Position numbers and translations under genes: made by a program
The notes under the pieces: generated by a model
Told to the model about the DNA's origin: nothing
The model's database searches: none
The model's input: the letters and a program-made list of their open reading frames with translations, nothing else
NCBI GenBank assembly: GCA_003599885.1
Contig: QZKW01000089.1
Coordinates: 62,001 to 126,000, forward strand
Direction of reading: 5' to 3'
DNA from: Desulfobacteraceae bacterium
GTDB taxonomy: Bacteria; Desulfobacterota; Desulfobacteria; Desulfobacterales; Desulfosalsimonadaceae
DNA length: 64,000 nucleotides
Part shown: one piece after another, positions 45,225-54,066 of the stretch
Layout of the letters: each line of letters starts with the position of its first letter
Position numbering within the stretch: the first letter of the stretch is position 1

Positions 45225-46220
45225 ATGAATATCCATACGGTTACGGTCATTATTGTAAACTGGAATGGTAAACGCCTTCTCCAGGAGTGCCTTGAGTGTC
45301 TGGAGCAGCAGACATACCGGGATTTTGCGGTCGTTGTTGTGGACAACGGCTCTACGGACGGTTCTGTGGATTGGGTGAAAGATCGATTCCCGGATGTTCA
45401 GGTTATTCCGCTTGATAAAAATTACGGGTTTTGTCTGGCCAATAATATTGCCTTAAAGGAGGCCGGCTCCGAATATGCCGCCTTGCTAAATAATGATGCG
45501 ATGGCGCATAAGGACTGGCTGGCCCGTCTGGTGGCGGCAATGGAGGCGAATCCGGCTGCAGGGTTCGCCTCCTCCAAATTTTTATATTATGATCATCCTG
45601 ACACCATTGACCGGGCCGGCGACGGGTATACCCGTGCCGGTGTCGCCTCTCTTCGTGGCCGTGGAGCAAATGCCCGGCAGTATGGCCGTATGGAATGGAT
45701 TTTCGGCGCATGCGGTGGAGCGTCGATCTATCGAACGCGGATGCTCCAGGAAATCGGATATTTTGATCCGGACTTTTTTATCATCCATGAGGATGTGGAT
45801 TTAAGTTTCCGGGCCCAGTTGCGGGGATACCGGTGCCTTTATGTAAATGAAGCCGTTGTTTTCCATCGGGCAAGCAGCAGCATCGGATATGATTCCCCGG
45901 TTTCCGTTTATTACGGTCATCGGAACCTCGAATGGGTTTACTTGAAAAATATGCCCCCCGGCTTGGTTGTAAAGACCCTGATCCCCCACGTCATTTATGT
46001 TCTGGTTTCTTTTGGATTTTTTTTAATGCGCGGACAAATCCGGCCGTTTCTAAGGGCAAAGCGCGATGCGCTTAAAGGGTGGCGGCTGATGATCAAGCAT
46101 CGGCAATCCATTCAGAATGAAAAAATCGTCAGTGACCGCTATCTGTGGAAACTTTTTGAAAAAGAGTTTTTTTTCCCCAGATTGTTGCATCGGTTGCATA
46201 AAAGACGAGAGAGTTATTGA
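45225..46220 (+). CDS. GT2 family glycosyltransferase (rhamnosyltransferase-like)
   Basis: 331 aa. VTVIIVNWNGKRLLQECLECL start, VVDNGSTDGSVDW, LNNDAMAHKDWL, and FIIHEDVDLSFRAQLRGY, the pattern of the WbbL/RfbN-like group. One C-terminal TM-like stretch (VIYVLVSFGFFLMR, about 255-272) may anchor it to the inner membrane. Confidence 0.9.
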   Translation: MNIHTVTVIIVNWNGKRLLQECLECLEQQTYRDFAVVVVDNGSTDGSVDWVKDRFPDVQVIPLDKNYGFCLANNIALKEAGSEYAALLNNDAMAHKDWLARLVAAMEANPAAGFASSKFLYYDHPDTIDRAGDGYTRAGVASLRGRGANARQYGRMEWIFGACGGASIYRTRMLQEIGYFDPDFFIIHEDVDLSFRAQLRGYRCLYVNEAVVFHRASSSIGYDSPVSVYYGHRNLEWVYLKNMPPGLVVKTLIPHVIYVLVSFGFFLMRGQIRPFLRAKRDALKGWRLMIKHRQSIQNEKIVSDRYLWKLFEKEFFFPRLLHRLHKRRESY

Positions 46221-46306
46221 TCAATTGATTTTTATTTTGTAAGAAAATCATTTGCTTTTTTGCGTAGGATGTTAAAAAAAACAATATAGACTGCCGGGAA
46301 AAATAT

Positions 46307-47206
46307 TTGGATTGTTCGACACAACTGGATATTGTTATTGTCAATTATAATAGCACGGACTACCTGCTGCGATGCCTTGAATCGGTGTATCGGGAACTGG
46401 ACGGAAGAGCCGTCAATATCTATGTTGCTGATAATGGGTCCAAAGATGATGTCAGCCGATTACTGGATCAGTTCCCGGAGATTGATTTGCACATCAACGC
46501 CTGCAATATAGGGTTCGCCAGAGCGGTGAACCAGTGCATTGAAAAAAGCAGTTCCCGTTATTTATTGATTTTAAATCCGGACACCATCATCGGAAAGAAA
46601 TGCTTTGACTCCGTGCTTGAATTTATGGAGAGTCATCAGCGGGTTGGTGTACTGGGGCCGAAAATTTATGACCATGATTTCAAGGTCCAGGGCTCGGCGC
46701 GATCATTTCCTACACTGGCCACCGCCCTGTTTGGCCGAAATACAATTCTGACCAGGCTTTTTCCGGATAACCGTGTCAGCCGCAAAAATATTTTAAACAC
46801 CCTTTCTGACGGTTCTACACCTATGGGCGTCGACTGGCTGTCCGGTGCCTGCATGTTTGTCCGGCGCACGGCCGTTGACGCTGTCGGGGGGTTGGATAAT
46901 CATTTTTTCATGTACTGGGAGGATGCGGACTGGTGTATCCGGTTGAAAAATGCGGGCTGGGATATCATTTATTTTCCTGCGGCATTTGTGGTGCATTTTG
47001 TGGGCGGAAGCAGCGAGCGCAATTTAATGAAAGCGGTGCTGGAATTTCATAAAAGCGCCTATTATTTTTTTAATAAATATTACCCGTCCCCTTTTGGCGT
47101 TTTAAAGCCGCTGGTCATTATGGGACTCAGCGTGAGGGTGTGTTTTGTTTTAGCTGTTCACGGCATCCGGCGGTGGATCTCAAAAAATGAAAATTGTTCT
47201 GCCTGA
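46307..47206 (+). CDS. GT2 family glycosyltransferase
   Basis: 299 aa from TTG 46307. LDIVIVNYNSTDYLLRCLESVY, VADNGSKDDVS, ILNPDTIIGKK, and FFMYWEDADWCIRLKNAGW are the family blocks; a C-terminal TM-like stretch is at about 265-285. The 86-base AT-rich gap before it separates it from the preceding GT. Start uncertain because no ATG fits. Confidence 0.87.
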   Translation: MDCSTQLDIVIVNYNSTDYLLRCLESVYRELDGRAVNIYVADNGSKDDVSRLLDQFPEIDLHINACNIGFARAVNQCIEKSSSRYLLILNPDTIIGKKCFDSVLEFMESHQRVGVLGPKIYDHDFKVQGSARSFPTLATALFGRNTILTRLFPDNRVSRKNILNTLSDGSTPMGVDWLSGACMFVRRTAVDAVGGLDNHFFMYWEDADWCIRLKNAGWDIIYFPAAFVVHFVGGSSERNLMKAVLEFHKSAYYFFNKYYPSPFGVLKPLVIMGLSVRVCFVLAVHGIRRWISKNENCSA

Positions 47207-47262
47207 ACCTAGTCGAACAGGTGATCAAAGATGAATAAGCGGTTATTTACAAGGTTGATCTT

Positions 47263-48231
47263 ATGAAAATATTAATTACCGGCGGCGCCGGCTTTATCGG
47301 TTCCCATCTGACGGACAGGCTGATCGGGGATGGCCATGAAGTGTTTGCCGTTGATGACCTGAGTACCGGCAGCATCAAAAACATACGGCAGCACAATAAG
47401 AACAGACGGTTTCAACTCATTGTAGATACGATTTTAAATGAATCCCTGATGGCTGAGATGGTGTCCACATGTGATCAAATCTACCATCTGGCGGCTGCTG
47501 TAGGGGTGAAGCTGATTATGAACCGTCCGGTGGAAACCCTTGAGACCAATGTCAAGGGAACGGAAATGGTGCTGACCATCGCCAATAAGTATAAAAAAAA
47601 GGTGTTGATCGCATCGACCAGCGAAGTCTATGGAAAAATAATGAACGGTAATGGTTCGCCGCCGCTCAAGGAAGATGCGGACCGGCTTATGGGTTCCACA
47701 ACCAAAAGACGCTGGGCCTATGCCTGTTCTAAAGCGTTTGATGAATTTCTGGCCCTTGCTTATTATGAGGAAAAACGGTTGCCGGTTATCATCGCAAGGT
47801 TGTTTAATACGGTCGGGCCCCGGCAAACCGGACAATACGGCATGGTTTTGCCGAACTTTGTGCAAAAAGCCCTGATCGGTAAACCCATTATCATTTACGG
47901 AGACGGTTCTCAGTCCAGAAGTTTTACGCATATTGCGGACGTGGTGGAAGCTTTGGTCAAGTTAATGGATGCGCCTCAGGCGGTTGGCCAGGTGATCAAT
48001 GTGGGCAACAAAGAGGAAATCACCATTCAGGATCTTGCCCTAATGGTAAAAGAAATGACCGCCAGCACTTCGGAAATCGAACACATTACCTATGACAGAG
48101 CTTATGGGCCCGGCTTTGAAGACATGCAGCGGCGATCCCCGGACATCACTAAACTGAAAAATTTAATCGGTTATGAACCTCGAAATGATCTGCGCTCCAT
48201 CGTTCAAAGCGTGATCGATTATTACCTGTAA
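47263..48231 (+). CDS. NAD-dependent nucleotide-sugar epimerase/dehydratase (SDR)
   Basis: 322 aa extended SDR: GGAGFIGSHL (residues 7-16), STSEVYG, and YACSK with catalytic Tyr/Lys (about 148-152). NTVGPRQTGQYGMVLPNFV resembles the UDP-glucuronate decarboxylase/UDP-glucose epimerase group. It makes a donor sugar for the cluster; which one cannot be told. Confidence 0.9.
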   Translation: MKILITGGAGFIGSHLTDRLIGDGHEVFAVDDLSTGSIKNIRQHNKNRRFQLIVDTILNESLMAEMVSTCDQIYHLAAAVGVKLIMNRPVETLETNVKGTEMVLTIANKYKKKVLIASTSEVYGKIMNGNGSPPLKEDADRLMGSTTKRRWAYACSKAFDEFLALAYYEEKRLPVIIARLFNTVGPRQTGQYGMVLPNFVQKALIGKPIIIYGDGSQSRSFTHIADVVEALVKLMDAPQAVGQVINVGNKEEITIQDLALMVKEMTASTSEIEHITYDRAYGPGFEDMQRRSPDITKLKNLIGYEPRNDLRSIVQSVIDYYL

Positions 48232-48234
48232 TTT

Positions 48235-50073
48235 ATGAATCCGTTTCTGGCTTATAGCGTCGCTTTTTCAGCCGCTTTCGGGATATCTTTGATCCTCACG
48301 CCCGTTGTTCGCCATATTGCCGTGAAATATAATTATGTCGCAGTTCCCCGGCATGACCGGTGGGCCAGGAAAACCACCGGACTGTTTGGCGGTGTCAGCA
48401 TCTTTGTCAGTCTGATGGCGGCCTGGCTCCTGTCCGTCTGTGTATTTTTCAAGTGTCAAACCCATATTCAGCCGATGCTGCCCGTAGCTTTGGGTGGAAC
48501 AGCCATGTTTCTGCTGGGGCTGGTTGACGATATTTCCGAGATAAATCCCCAGTATAAATTAATTGGTCAGGTGGTGGTGGCGTCCCTGCTGGTATTTTTC
48601 GGGTTTCAGTTCGCCTGGTTTGAATCCAAAACAGCCAATCTGGTGATCAGCGTTTTCTGGATCGTCGGAATTACCAATGCCTTTAATTTGCTGGATAACA
48701 TGGACGGTCTGTCCGCCGGTATCGCCGCGATTTCCGGATTTTTTTTGTTTGTATGGCTGACAGTGACGGCAGGTGCGGTTTCGTCAGTGGCGCCGGTTCA
48801 ACTGATACTGGCCGCCTATATCGGAAGCCTGCTGGGGTTTTTATTTTATAATTTTAACCCGGCTTCTATTTTCATGGGAGACGCCGGCAGTCTGTTGATC
48901 GGGTTTATGCTGGCCGCTTTGACGCTGGTGGAGACCCCTGCCGAGGCTCAGGCGATTCCGCTTTTCAACCAGCTTTCCGTAATGGCGGTTCCCTGTCTGA
49001 TTCTGTTTATCCCGATTTTAGATACCACGTTTGTCAGTTTCATGCGCAAGCTGTTCAAACGATCGGTTTTTCAGGGCGGCAAGGACCATTCCTCCCACCG
49101 GATGGTAGCTATAGGCTTTTCAGAAAAAAAGGCGGTGATCGTGTTGTATCTGTTTGCCGCTATCTCCGGCTTGCTGGCCTTAAGCATTTATCCGCTGGAG
49201 ATGGGCATCAGTCTTGTAATTATCGTCTTGTATCTGCTCATGGTGCTGCTGTTCTGGATGTATCTGGCCCATGTGGAAGTGTATGAAAAACCAATGGAAA
49301 CCGGCCTGAAACCGCCCGGATTTTTTATTCCGGCACTTATGGAAGCGGGGTATGGCCGGACCTTTTTTTCTATTCTTCTGGATGTGGTGCTGATCACGGT
49401 GGCTTATTATGCTGCCTATTTGCTTCGGTTCGGCGGTGATATCGAACCGGATTTCCAGAATTTCATCCGGTCGCTGCCGATACTGTTTTCTTGTCAGATT
49501 TTTTGCCTCTATGTATTCGGTGTGTATCAGCGGTTATGGCGGGGGTCCCGGCTGGGGGATCTGTCTGTTTATCTCAAAGGCGTGACTACCGGCACCGTGA
49601 TGGCGGTTCTGGTGATTGTGCTCGTTTACCGGTTTCAAGGGTTTTCGCGGGCGGTGTTTATTATTTACTGGGGTGTGATGCTGATTCTGCTGGCGTTTTC
49701 CCGGTTTTTTTTCAGAATACTCGATGACTGGGTGGCTCGGGAAAAGCACAATGGGAGCCCTGCATTAATTTACGGAGCCGGTGTCGGCGGCCAGATGGCG
49801 GTTCGGGAAATTGAAACAAACAGCGGATTGGGGTTATTTATGGTCGGCTTCATTGATGATGATCCCGTGAAAAAAGGCAAGAAAATTCATGGCTATCCTG
49901 TGCTCGGCGGGAAGGACCGGATTGAGGCCATCGTCAACAAATACAACATTAAAGAAATTATTGTTTCATTTAAAGATGATGGGATGGAGAAAAAGAAGGA
50001 AATCAATCGATTATGTATAGATGCCGGTCTTGATCTAACGGTCTCCCGGATGCGGCTGATGATTGAGCCATAA
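48235..50073 (+). CDS. WecA-like glycosyl-1-phosphate transferase fused to CapD-like membrane/NAD-binding domain
   Basis: 612 aa. Residues 1-345: MraY/WecA-type polytopic transferase (about 10 TM; LDNMDGLSAG near 152; MGDAGSLLIGF near 215; HSSHRMVAIG), which loads sugar-1-phosphate onto undecaprenyl phosphate. Residues 375-500: four TM helices, then 505-612 a Rossmann domain (YGAGVGGQMAVREIE), as in the N-terminal half of CapD/WbpM-type dehydratases. The C-terminal catalytic SDR half of those enzymes is missing. It starts 3 bases after the epimerase gene. Confidence 0.88.
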   Translation: MNPFLAYSVAFSAAFGISLILTPVVRHIAVKYNYVAVPRHDRWARKTTGLFGGVSIFVSLMAAWLLSVCVFFKCQTHIQPMLPVALGGTAMFLLGLVDDISEINPQYKLIGQVVVASLLVFFGFQFAWFESKTANLVISVFWIVGITNAFNLLDNMDGLSAGIAAISGFFLFVWLTVTAGAVSSVAPVQLILAAYIGSLLGFLFYNFNPASIFMGDAGSLLIGFMLAALTLVETPAEAQAIPLFNQLSVMAVPCLILFIPILDTTFVSFMRKLFKRSVFQGGKDHSSHRMVAIGFSEKKAVIVLYLFAAISGLLALSIYPLEMGISLVIIVLYLLMVLLFWMYLAHVEVYEKPMETGLKPPGFFIPALMEAGYGRTFFSILLDVVLITVAYYAAYLLRFGGDIEPDFQNFIRSLPILFSCQIFCLYVFGVYQRLWRGSRLGDLSVYLKGVTTGTVMAVLVIVLVYRFQGFSRAVFIIYWGVMLILLAFSRFFFRILDDWVAREKHNGSPALIYGAGVGGQMAVREIETNSGLGLFMVGFIDDDPVKKGKKIHGYPVLGGKDRIEAIVNKYNIKEIIVSFKDDGMEKKKEINRLCIDAGLDLTVSRMRLMIEP

Positions 50074-50100
50074 AAATCTGCCATAATGAGGCGCATATAA

Positions 50101-50988
50101 TTGTCAGATATACCATTTCAACCTGTGAAGATTATTTCCAAAGAGTCGCCGTTTCAATTCAGGCACTTTTTAAACCCGTTCCATCTGCTCAGGCAACTGT
50201 TCCTGTATCGGGAATTGCTCGGCCGGTTTATCTGGTGGGAGGTGAAAAACCGGTATCGGGGGGCGGCGCTGGGCATGCTGTGGACGATCATTGTCCCCCT
50301 GCTGCGGCTGGCGGTTTATACCTTGGTTTTCGCAGTCCTCCTCGGCGGCAAGGAAGTGACGTGGCATCTTGACTCCAATTATGAAGTCGGGGCCATGATT
50401 TTTTGCGGATTTGTCATGTTTAACGTGTTTGCCGATGCGGCGGGAAAAGGCCCCATGCTGTTGTGGGAAAACCAGACTTACGTCAAAAATGTTGTGTTTC
50501 CGATTGAGATTATTCCCGTCATCGCCACCGGTGTCGCGGTTCTTCACTCAATGATTGGGGTGGCTGTTCTGGTTTTTCTGGAATTTTTCAGCAGCGGTCA
50601 GATACATTGGACAATTGTCTATCTGCCCCTGGTATACATGCAATTGATTTTTTTTGTCGCAGGGCTTTGCTTTTTTCTGGCCACTCTCGGTGTTTTTAAC
50701 CGGGACATTAATAATCTCATGCAAAGCCTGATTCAAATAGTGTTTTTTCTGTCAGCGATTGTTTTTCCGCTGAACCGGTTGATGGCCCTGATACCGGATA
50801 AATGGGAATGGATCGTGCGGTTAAGCATACTTCCCTCCATTGTGGATGATGCCCGTCGTGTCATTTTAGAGGGACAGCCGCCGGACTGGTTCTGGCTGAG
50901 TGTGAATATGCTGTTGATGTTAATCCTGCTGCTGGTGGGATATGCCTGCTTTATGAGTTACAAGAGGGATTTCGCAGATGTCATATGA
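50101..50988 (+). CDS. wzm: Polysaccharide ABC exporter permease (Wzm type)
   Basis: 295 aa with six TM helices. The ABC-2 pattern VKNRYRGAALGMLWTIIVPLL and WENQTYVKNVVFPIEIIPV is typical of O-antigen/teichoic acid exporters. Start TTG 50101 with SD GAGG about 9 bases upstream. The ATPase gene overlaps its end. Confidence 0.92.
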   Translation: MSDIPFQPVKIISKESPFQFRHFLNPFHLLRQLFLYRELLGRFIWWEVKNRYRGAALGMLWTIIVPLLRLAVYTLVFAVLLGGKEVTWHLDSNYEVGAMIFCGFVMFNVFADAAGKGPMLLWENQTYVKNVVFPIEIIPVIATGVAVLHSMIGVAVLVFLEFFSSGQIHWTIVYLPLVYMQLIFFVAGLCFFLATLGVFNRDINNLMQSLIQIVFFLSAIVFPLNRLMALIPDKWEWIVRLSILPSIVDDARRVILEGQPPDWFWLSVNMLLMLILLLVGYACFMSYKRDFADVI

Positions 50989-51742
50989 AACCCATTCGCT
51001 GAAATCCTTCGAGGAATCGGATTGTTCTTTGTCCCTTCAGAATGTCGGTAAAATGTTTCACCTGTACAACAGCTCGAAGGACAGGCTGAAACAGCAGATA
51101 TTCCGGAAGAAAAAATTTTATGATGAATTCTGGGCACTTCAAGACATCAGCTTTAATATGGTGAGAGGTGAGTCCCGCGGCATCCTGGGGCATAACGGCG
51201 CAGGAAAAAGCACACTGTTCCGGATTCTCGCCGGAACGATGAAACCCACGGCTGGAGAAATTTTTTTGAGGGGCCGGGTGGGCGCTATCATGACCATGGG
51301 CAGCGGATTCCGGCCGGATTTTACCGGAAGAGAAAACGTCTATGTGCTCAGCGCACTCATGAATGTCTCCAAAGATCAGGTGGATGATCAGATGGACCGG
51401 ATCAGGGCATTCGCCGGTATCGATATGTTTTTTGACAGCCCGATCCGGACGTATTCCACCGGAATGGTGGCCCGGCTGGCATTTGCGGTGTATACCAGCC
51501 TGTCACCGGATATTTTGATCGTGGATGAAGCGATCAATGTCGGTGACGCCGAGTTTCAGAAAAAATGTCATGAACATGTTTCCGGTTTGTTGAAAAATGG
51601 CATGACGTTTCTTCTGGTTTCCCACAGTCCCGCCATTGTCAGACGGTTCTGCAAAAAAGCGACCGTGCTTGAAAAAGGCAAAGTAATTTATGATGGCGAT
51701 GTGGAACCGGCGCTGGAATTGTATAACCGGACCAGGCCGTGA
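50978..51742 (+). CDS. wzt: Polysaccharide ABC exporter ATPase (Wzt type)
   Basis: 254 aa. Walker A GHNGAGKST (about 71), signature YSTGMVARLAF (about 160), Walker B ILIVDEAINVGD. There is no C-terminal carbohydrate-binding domain as in E. coli O9a Wzt, so export probably does not depend on a recognised chain terminus. Overlaps wzm by 11 bases. Confidence 0.93.
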   Translation: MSYETHSLKSFEESDCSLSLQNVGKMFHLYNSSKDRLKQQIFRKKKFYDEFWALQDISFNMVRGESRGILGHNGAGKSTLFRILAGTMKPTAGEIFLRGRVGAIMTMGSGFRPDFTGRENVYVLSALMNVSKDQVDDQMDRIRAFAGIDMFFDSPIRTYSTGMVARLAFAVYTSLSPDILIVDEAINVGDAEFQKKCHEHVSGLLKNGMTFLLVSHSPAIVRRFCKKATVLEKGKVIYDGDVEPALELYNRTRP

Positions 51743-51792
51743 CGCTGTCTTTTGAATTTACAGATAAAATAATTACAGAGGTGTATTCTTAA

Positions 51793-52602
51793 ATGAAATA
51801 TCCTATATTTTTAAATTCCATCCCCAAGTCCGGCACCCATTTGCTTGCCAAGGCCCTGATGGGACTGCCCGGCGTCAGTCACAGCGGCTCCCATCTGGAA
51901 CGGAAAAAGATCGCCGAGTTTGTTGATGAAGGCGTTGATTTTCCGGTTGAGGGAAGGGAGGACATGCATATCCCCAATGACCTGAAGGCAATTGAAAGGC
52001 TCATGCAGACGATCGGCCCGGGCCAGTTTATTACAGCGCATATGATATTTAATTATCCATTGCGCAGAGTCATGCGGGAAATGAATTTCAAGAAATTGTT
52101 ATTGTTCAGGGACCCCCGTGACATCGTGCTTTCATGGGCGAATTACATCATTAAGGAGCAGGCCCATTTATTGTATCCCTTTTTTAGTCAGACGGATCTT
52201 GATTTCCGGATTATCTCCGGCATAAGAGGGGTTCCCGGAGAAATTACAGGAACACGCCGCCAGGAGCCGATTGCGGAATTGCTGACAAAATATGTCCGGT
52301 GGAAGACGGAAGACGATACGTTTTTTGTGAAATTTGAAGACCTGATTGGCGAAAAAGGCGGGGGCAGCCGGGAGACCCAAAAAAAAGTGATTGAAGGGAT
52401 TGCCGCTTATTTTGAAATTTCATGCCCTGATTCGCTGATTGATAATGTCTGCGATTCGCTGTTCGGCGGAACGTATACATTCAATAAAGGCTTGATCGGC
52501 GGGTGGCGAGACCAGTTTACCGATAAACACAAATCCGTGTTCAAGGAAGAAGCGGGCGAGCTGTTAATCCAGTTGGGATATGAGACTGATATAGACTGGT
52601 AA
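51793..52602 (+). CDS. Sulfotransferase domain protein
   Basis: 269 aa. Canonical PAPS loop IPKSGTHLLAKAL (residues about 10-22), RDPRDIVLSWANY (about 106), and GLIGGWRDQFTDKHK near the C-terminus. Distinct from the sulfotransferase at 40576-41514, so two sulfation positions or acceptors are likely. Confidence 0.9.
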   Translation: MKYPIFLNSIPKSGTHLLAKALMGLPGVSHSGSHLERKKIAEFVDEGVDFPVEGREDMHIPNDLKAIERLMQTIGPGQFITAHMIFNYPLRRVMREMNFKKLLLFRDPRDIVLSWANYIIKEQAHLLYPFFSQTDLDFRIISGIRGVPGEITGTRRQEPIAELLTKYVRWKTEDDTFFVKFEDLIGEKGGGSRETQKKVIEGIAAYFEISCPDSLIDNVCDSLFGGTYTFNKGLIGGWRDQFTDKHKSVFKEEAGELLIQLGYETDIDW

Positions 52603-52621
52603 GATACGATATTAATATTTC

Positions 52622-54052
52622 ATGCTGTTTAATTCATATATCTATATATTCCTGTTCCTCCCGGCATCAGTGGGGGGTTATTTTTTACTGAACCACTATC
52701 GCCGCCAAACTCTTGCAGACGTTTTCCTGGTTTTCGCCAATCTTTTTTTTTACGCCTGGTGGGACTGGCGATATCTTCCGCTGCTTGTCCTGTCCGTAGC
52801 GTTTAACTTTTATATCGGAAAGCGGGTGGACCCGCAGTTCGGCCGACCCCGTCAGCATAAAACCGCGCTCATTTTCGGTCTCGCCGTTAATCTGGGAGCG
52901 CTGGCTTTTTTTAAATATGCGGATTTTTTTATTGAAAACCTGAATCTGGTGGCAGGCCTGCAAGTGAAGCCGCTTGGATTGGGCTTCCCTCTTGCCATAT
53001 CCTTTTTTACTTTTGTGCAGATCGCCTATCTTGTGGATCGCTTTCGGGGAGGAATTGAAAAAGAAAGTTTTATCAAATACGCTCTTTTTGCGACGTTTTT
53101 CCCCCAGTTGCTTTCCGGGCCCATTGTCCGTCATGGGCAAATGAAAGCCCAGTACGCCGGGCAGAAACAACGGCATCTGAACTGGGAGAATGTCTATGCC
53201 GGGCTTGTGCTTTTTTCCATGGGCCTGTTTAAAAAAGTATTTATTGCAGACACTTTTGCCGTTTGGGCGACCGCCGGATTCGATCATGCCGGTTCTCTGA
53301 ATCTGGTGGAGGCCTGGATTACCAGCATCAGCTATACCTTGCAGATTTATTACGATTTCTCAGGGTATACGGACATGGCCATCGGGTCCGCCCGGTTTTT
53401 TAATATCCATCTCCCCCAGAATTTTAATTCGCCCTATAAGGCTTTAAATATTCAGGATTTTTGGCGGCGCTGGCATATGACGTTATCCGGATGGCTCCGG
53501 GATTATCTCTTTATCCCTCTTGGCGGCAGTCGTGGCGGCAGTTTCAATACATACCGGAACCTGATGATTACTTTTGTATTGTGCGGACTTTGGCATGGCG
53601 CCGGATGGACGTTTATATTCTGGGGCCTGATGCATGGGGCGGCCATTGTCATCCACCGGCGATGGTCGGCGTCAGGCTATAAAATGCCCGTGTTCCCGGC
53701 CTGGGTTTTGACCTTTCTGTTTCTTAATATCAGCTGGGTCTTTTTCAGGGCACCGGATTTTCAGACCGCTATCTCCGTTCTTTCTGGCATGATCAATATC
53801 GGCAGCCTGTATTCGGCTGCAGATTTAAAAAGTATGTTCAGTGCGGCGAATTTGATCCCTGGTGAATATACTGCCAAAATTATGGCCTGGCTTGCCTGTT
53901 TTTCAGGCCTTGCCTTCTTAGCCGGAAATTCCAATCAGCTGACTGAAAACATACAGCCCTCCATTCGCTGGGCGTTCATTACGTTGATTCTGCTGCTTAT
54001 GGGAATGCCGGATTTTCAGCAACCCAGTGAGTTTCTATACTTCAATTTCTAA
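52622..54052 (+). CDS. MBOAT family O-acyltransferase (AlgI-like)
   Basis: 476-aa polytopic inner-membrane protein (about 10 TM). The MBOAT core FWRRWHMTLSGWLRDYLFIPLGG and catalytic His in LCGLWHGAGWTFIFWG are intact. It should pass acyl groups across the membrane to a partner; the next gene encodes an SGNH-type protein, as in AlgI/AlgJ or DltB/DltD pairs. Confidence 0.93.
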   Translation: MLFNSYIYIFLFLPASVGGYFLLNHYRRQTLADVFLVFANLFFYAWWDWRYLPLLVLSVAFNFYIGKRVDPQFGRPRQHKTALIFGLAVNLGALAFFKYADFFIENLNLVAGLQVKPLGLGFPLAISFFTFVQIAYLVDRFRGGIEKESFIKYALFATFFPQLLSGPIVRHGQMKAQYAGQKQRHLNWENVYAGLVLFSMGLFKKVFIADTFAVWATAGFDHAGSLNLVEAWITSISYTLQIYYDFSGYTDMAIGSARFFNIHLPQNFNSPYKALNIQDFWRRWHMTLSGWLRDYLFIPLGGSRGGSFNTYRNLMITFVLCGLWHGAGWTFIFWGLMHGAAIVIHRRWSASGYKMPVFPAWVLTFLFLNISWVFFRAPDFQTAISVLSGMINIGSLYSAADLKSMFSAANLIPGEYTAKIMAWLACFSGLAFLAGNSNQLTENIQPSIRWAFITLILLLMGMPDFQQPSEFLYFNF

Positions 54053-54066
54053 GACGATACCGGTTG

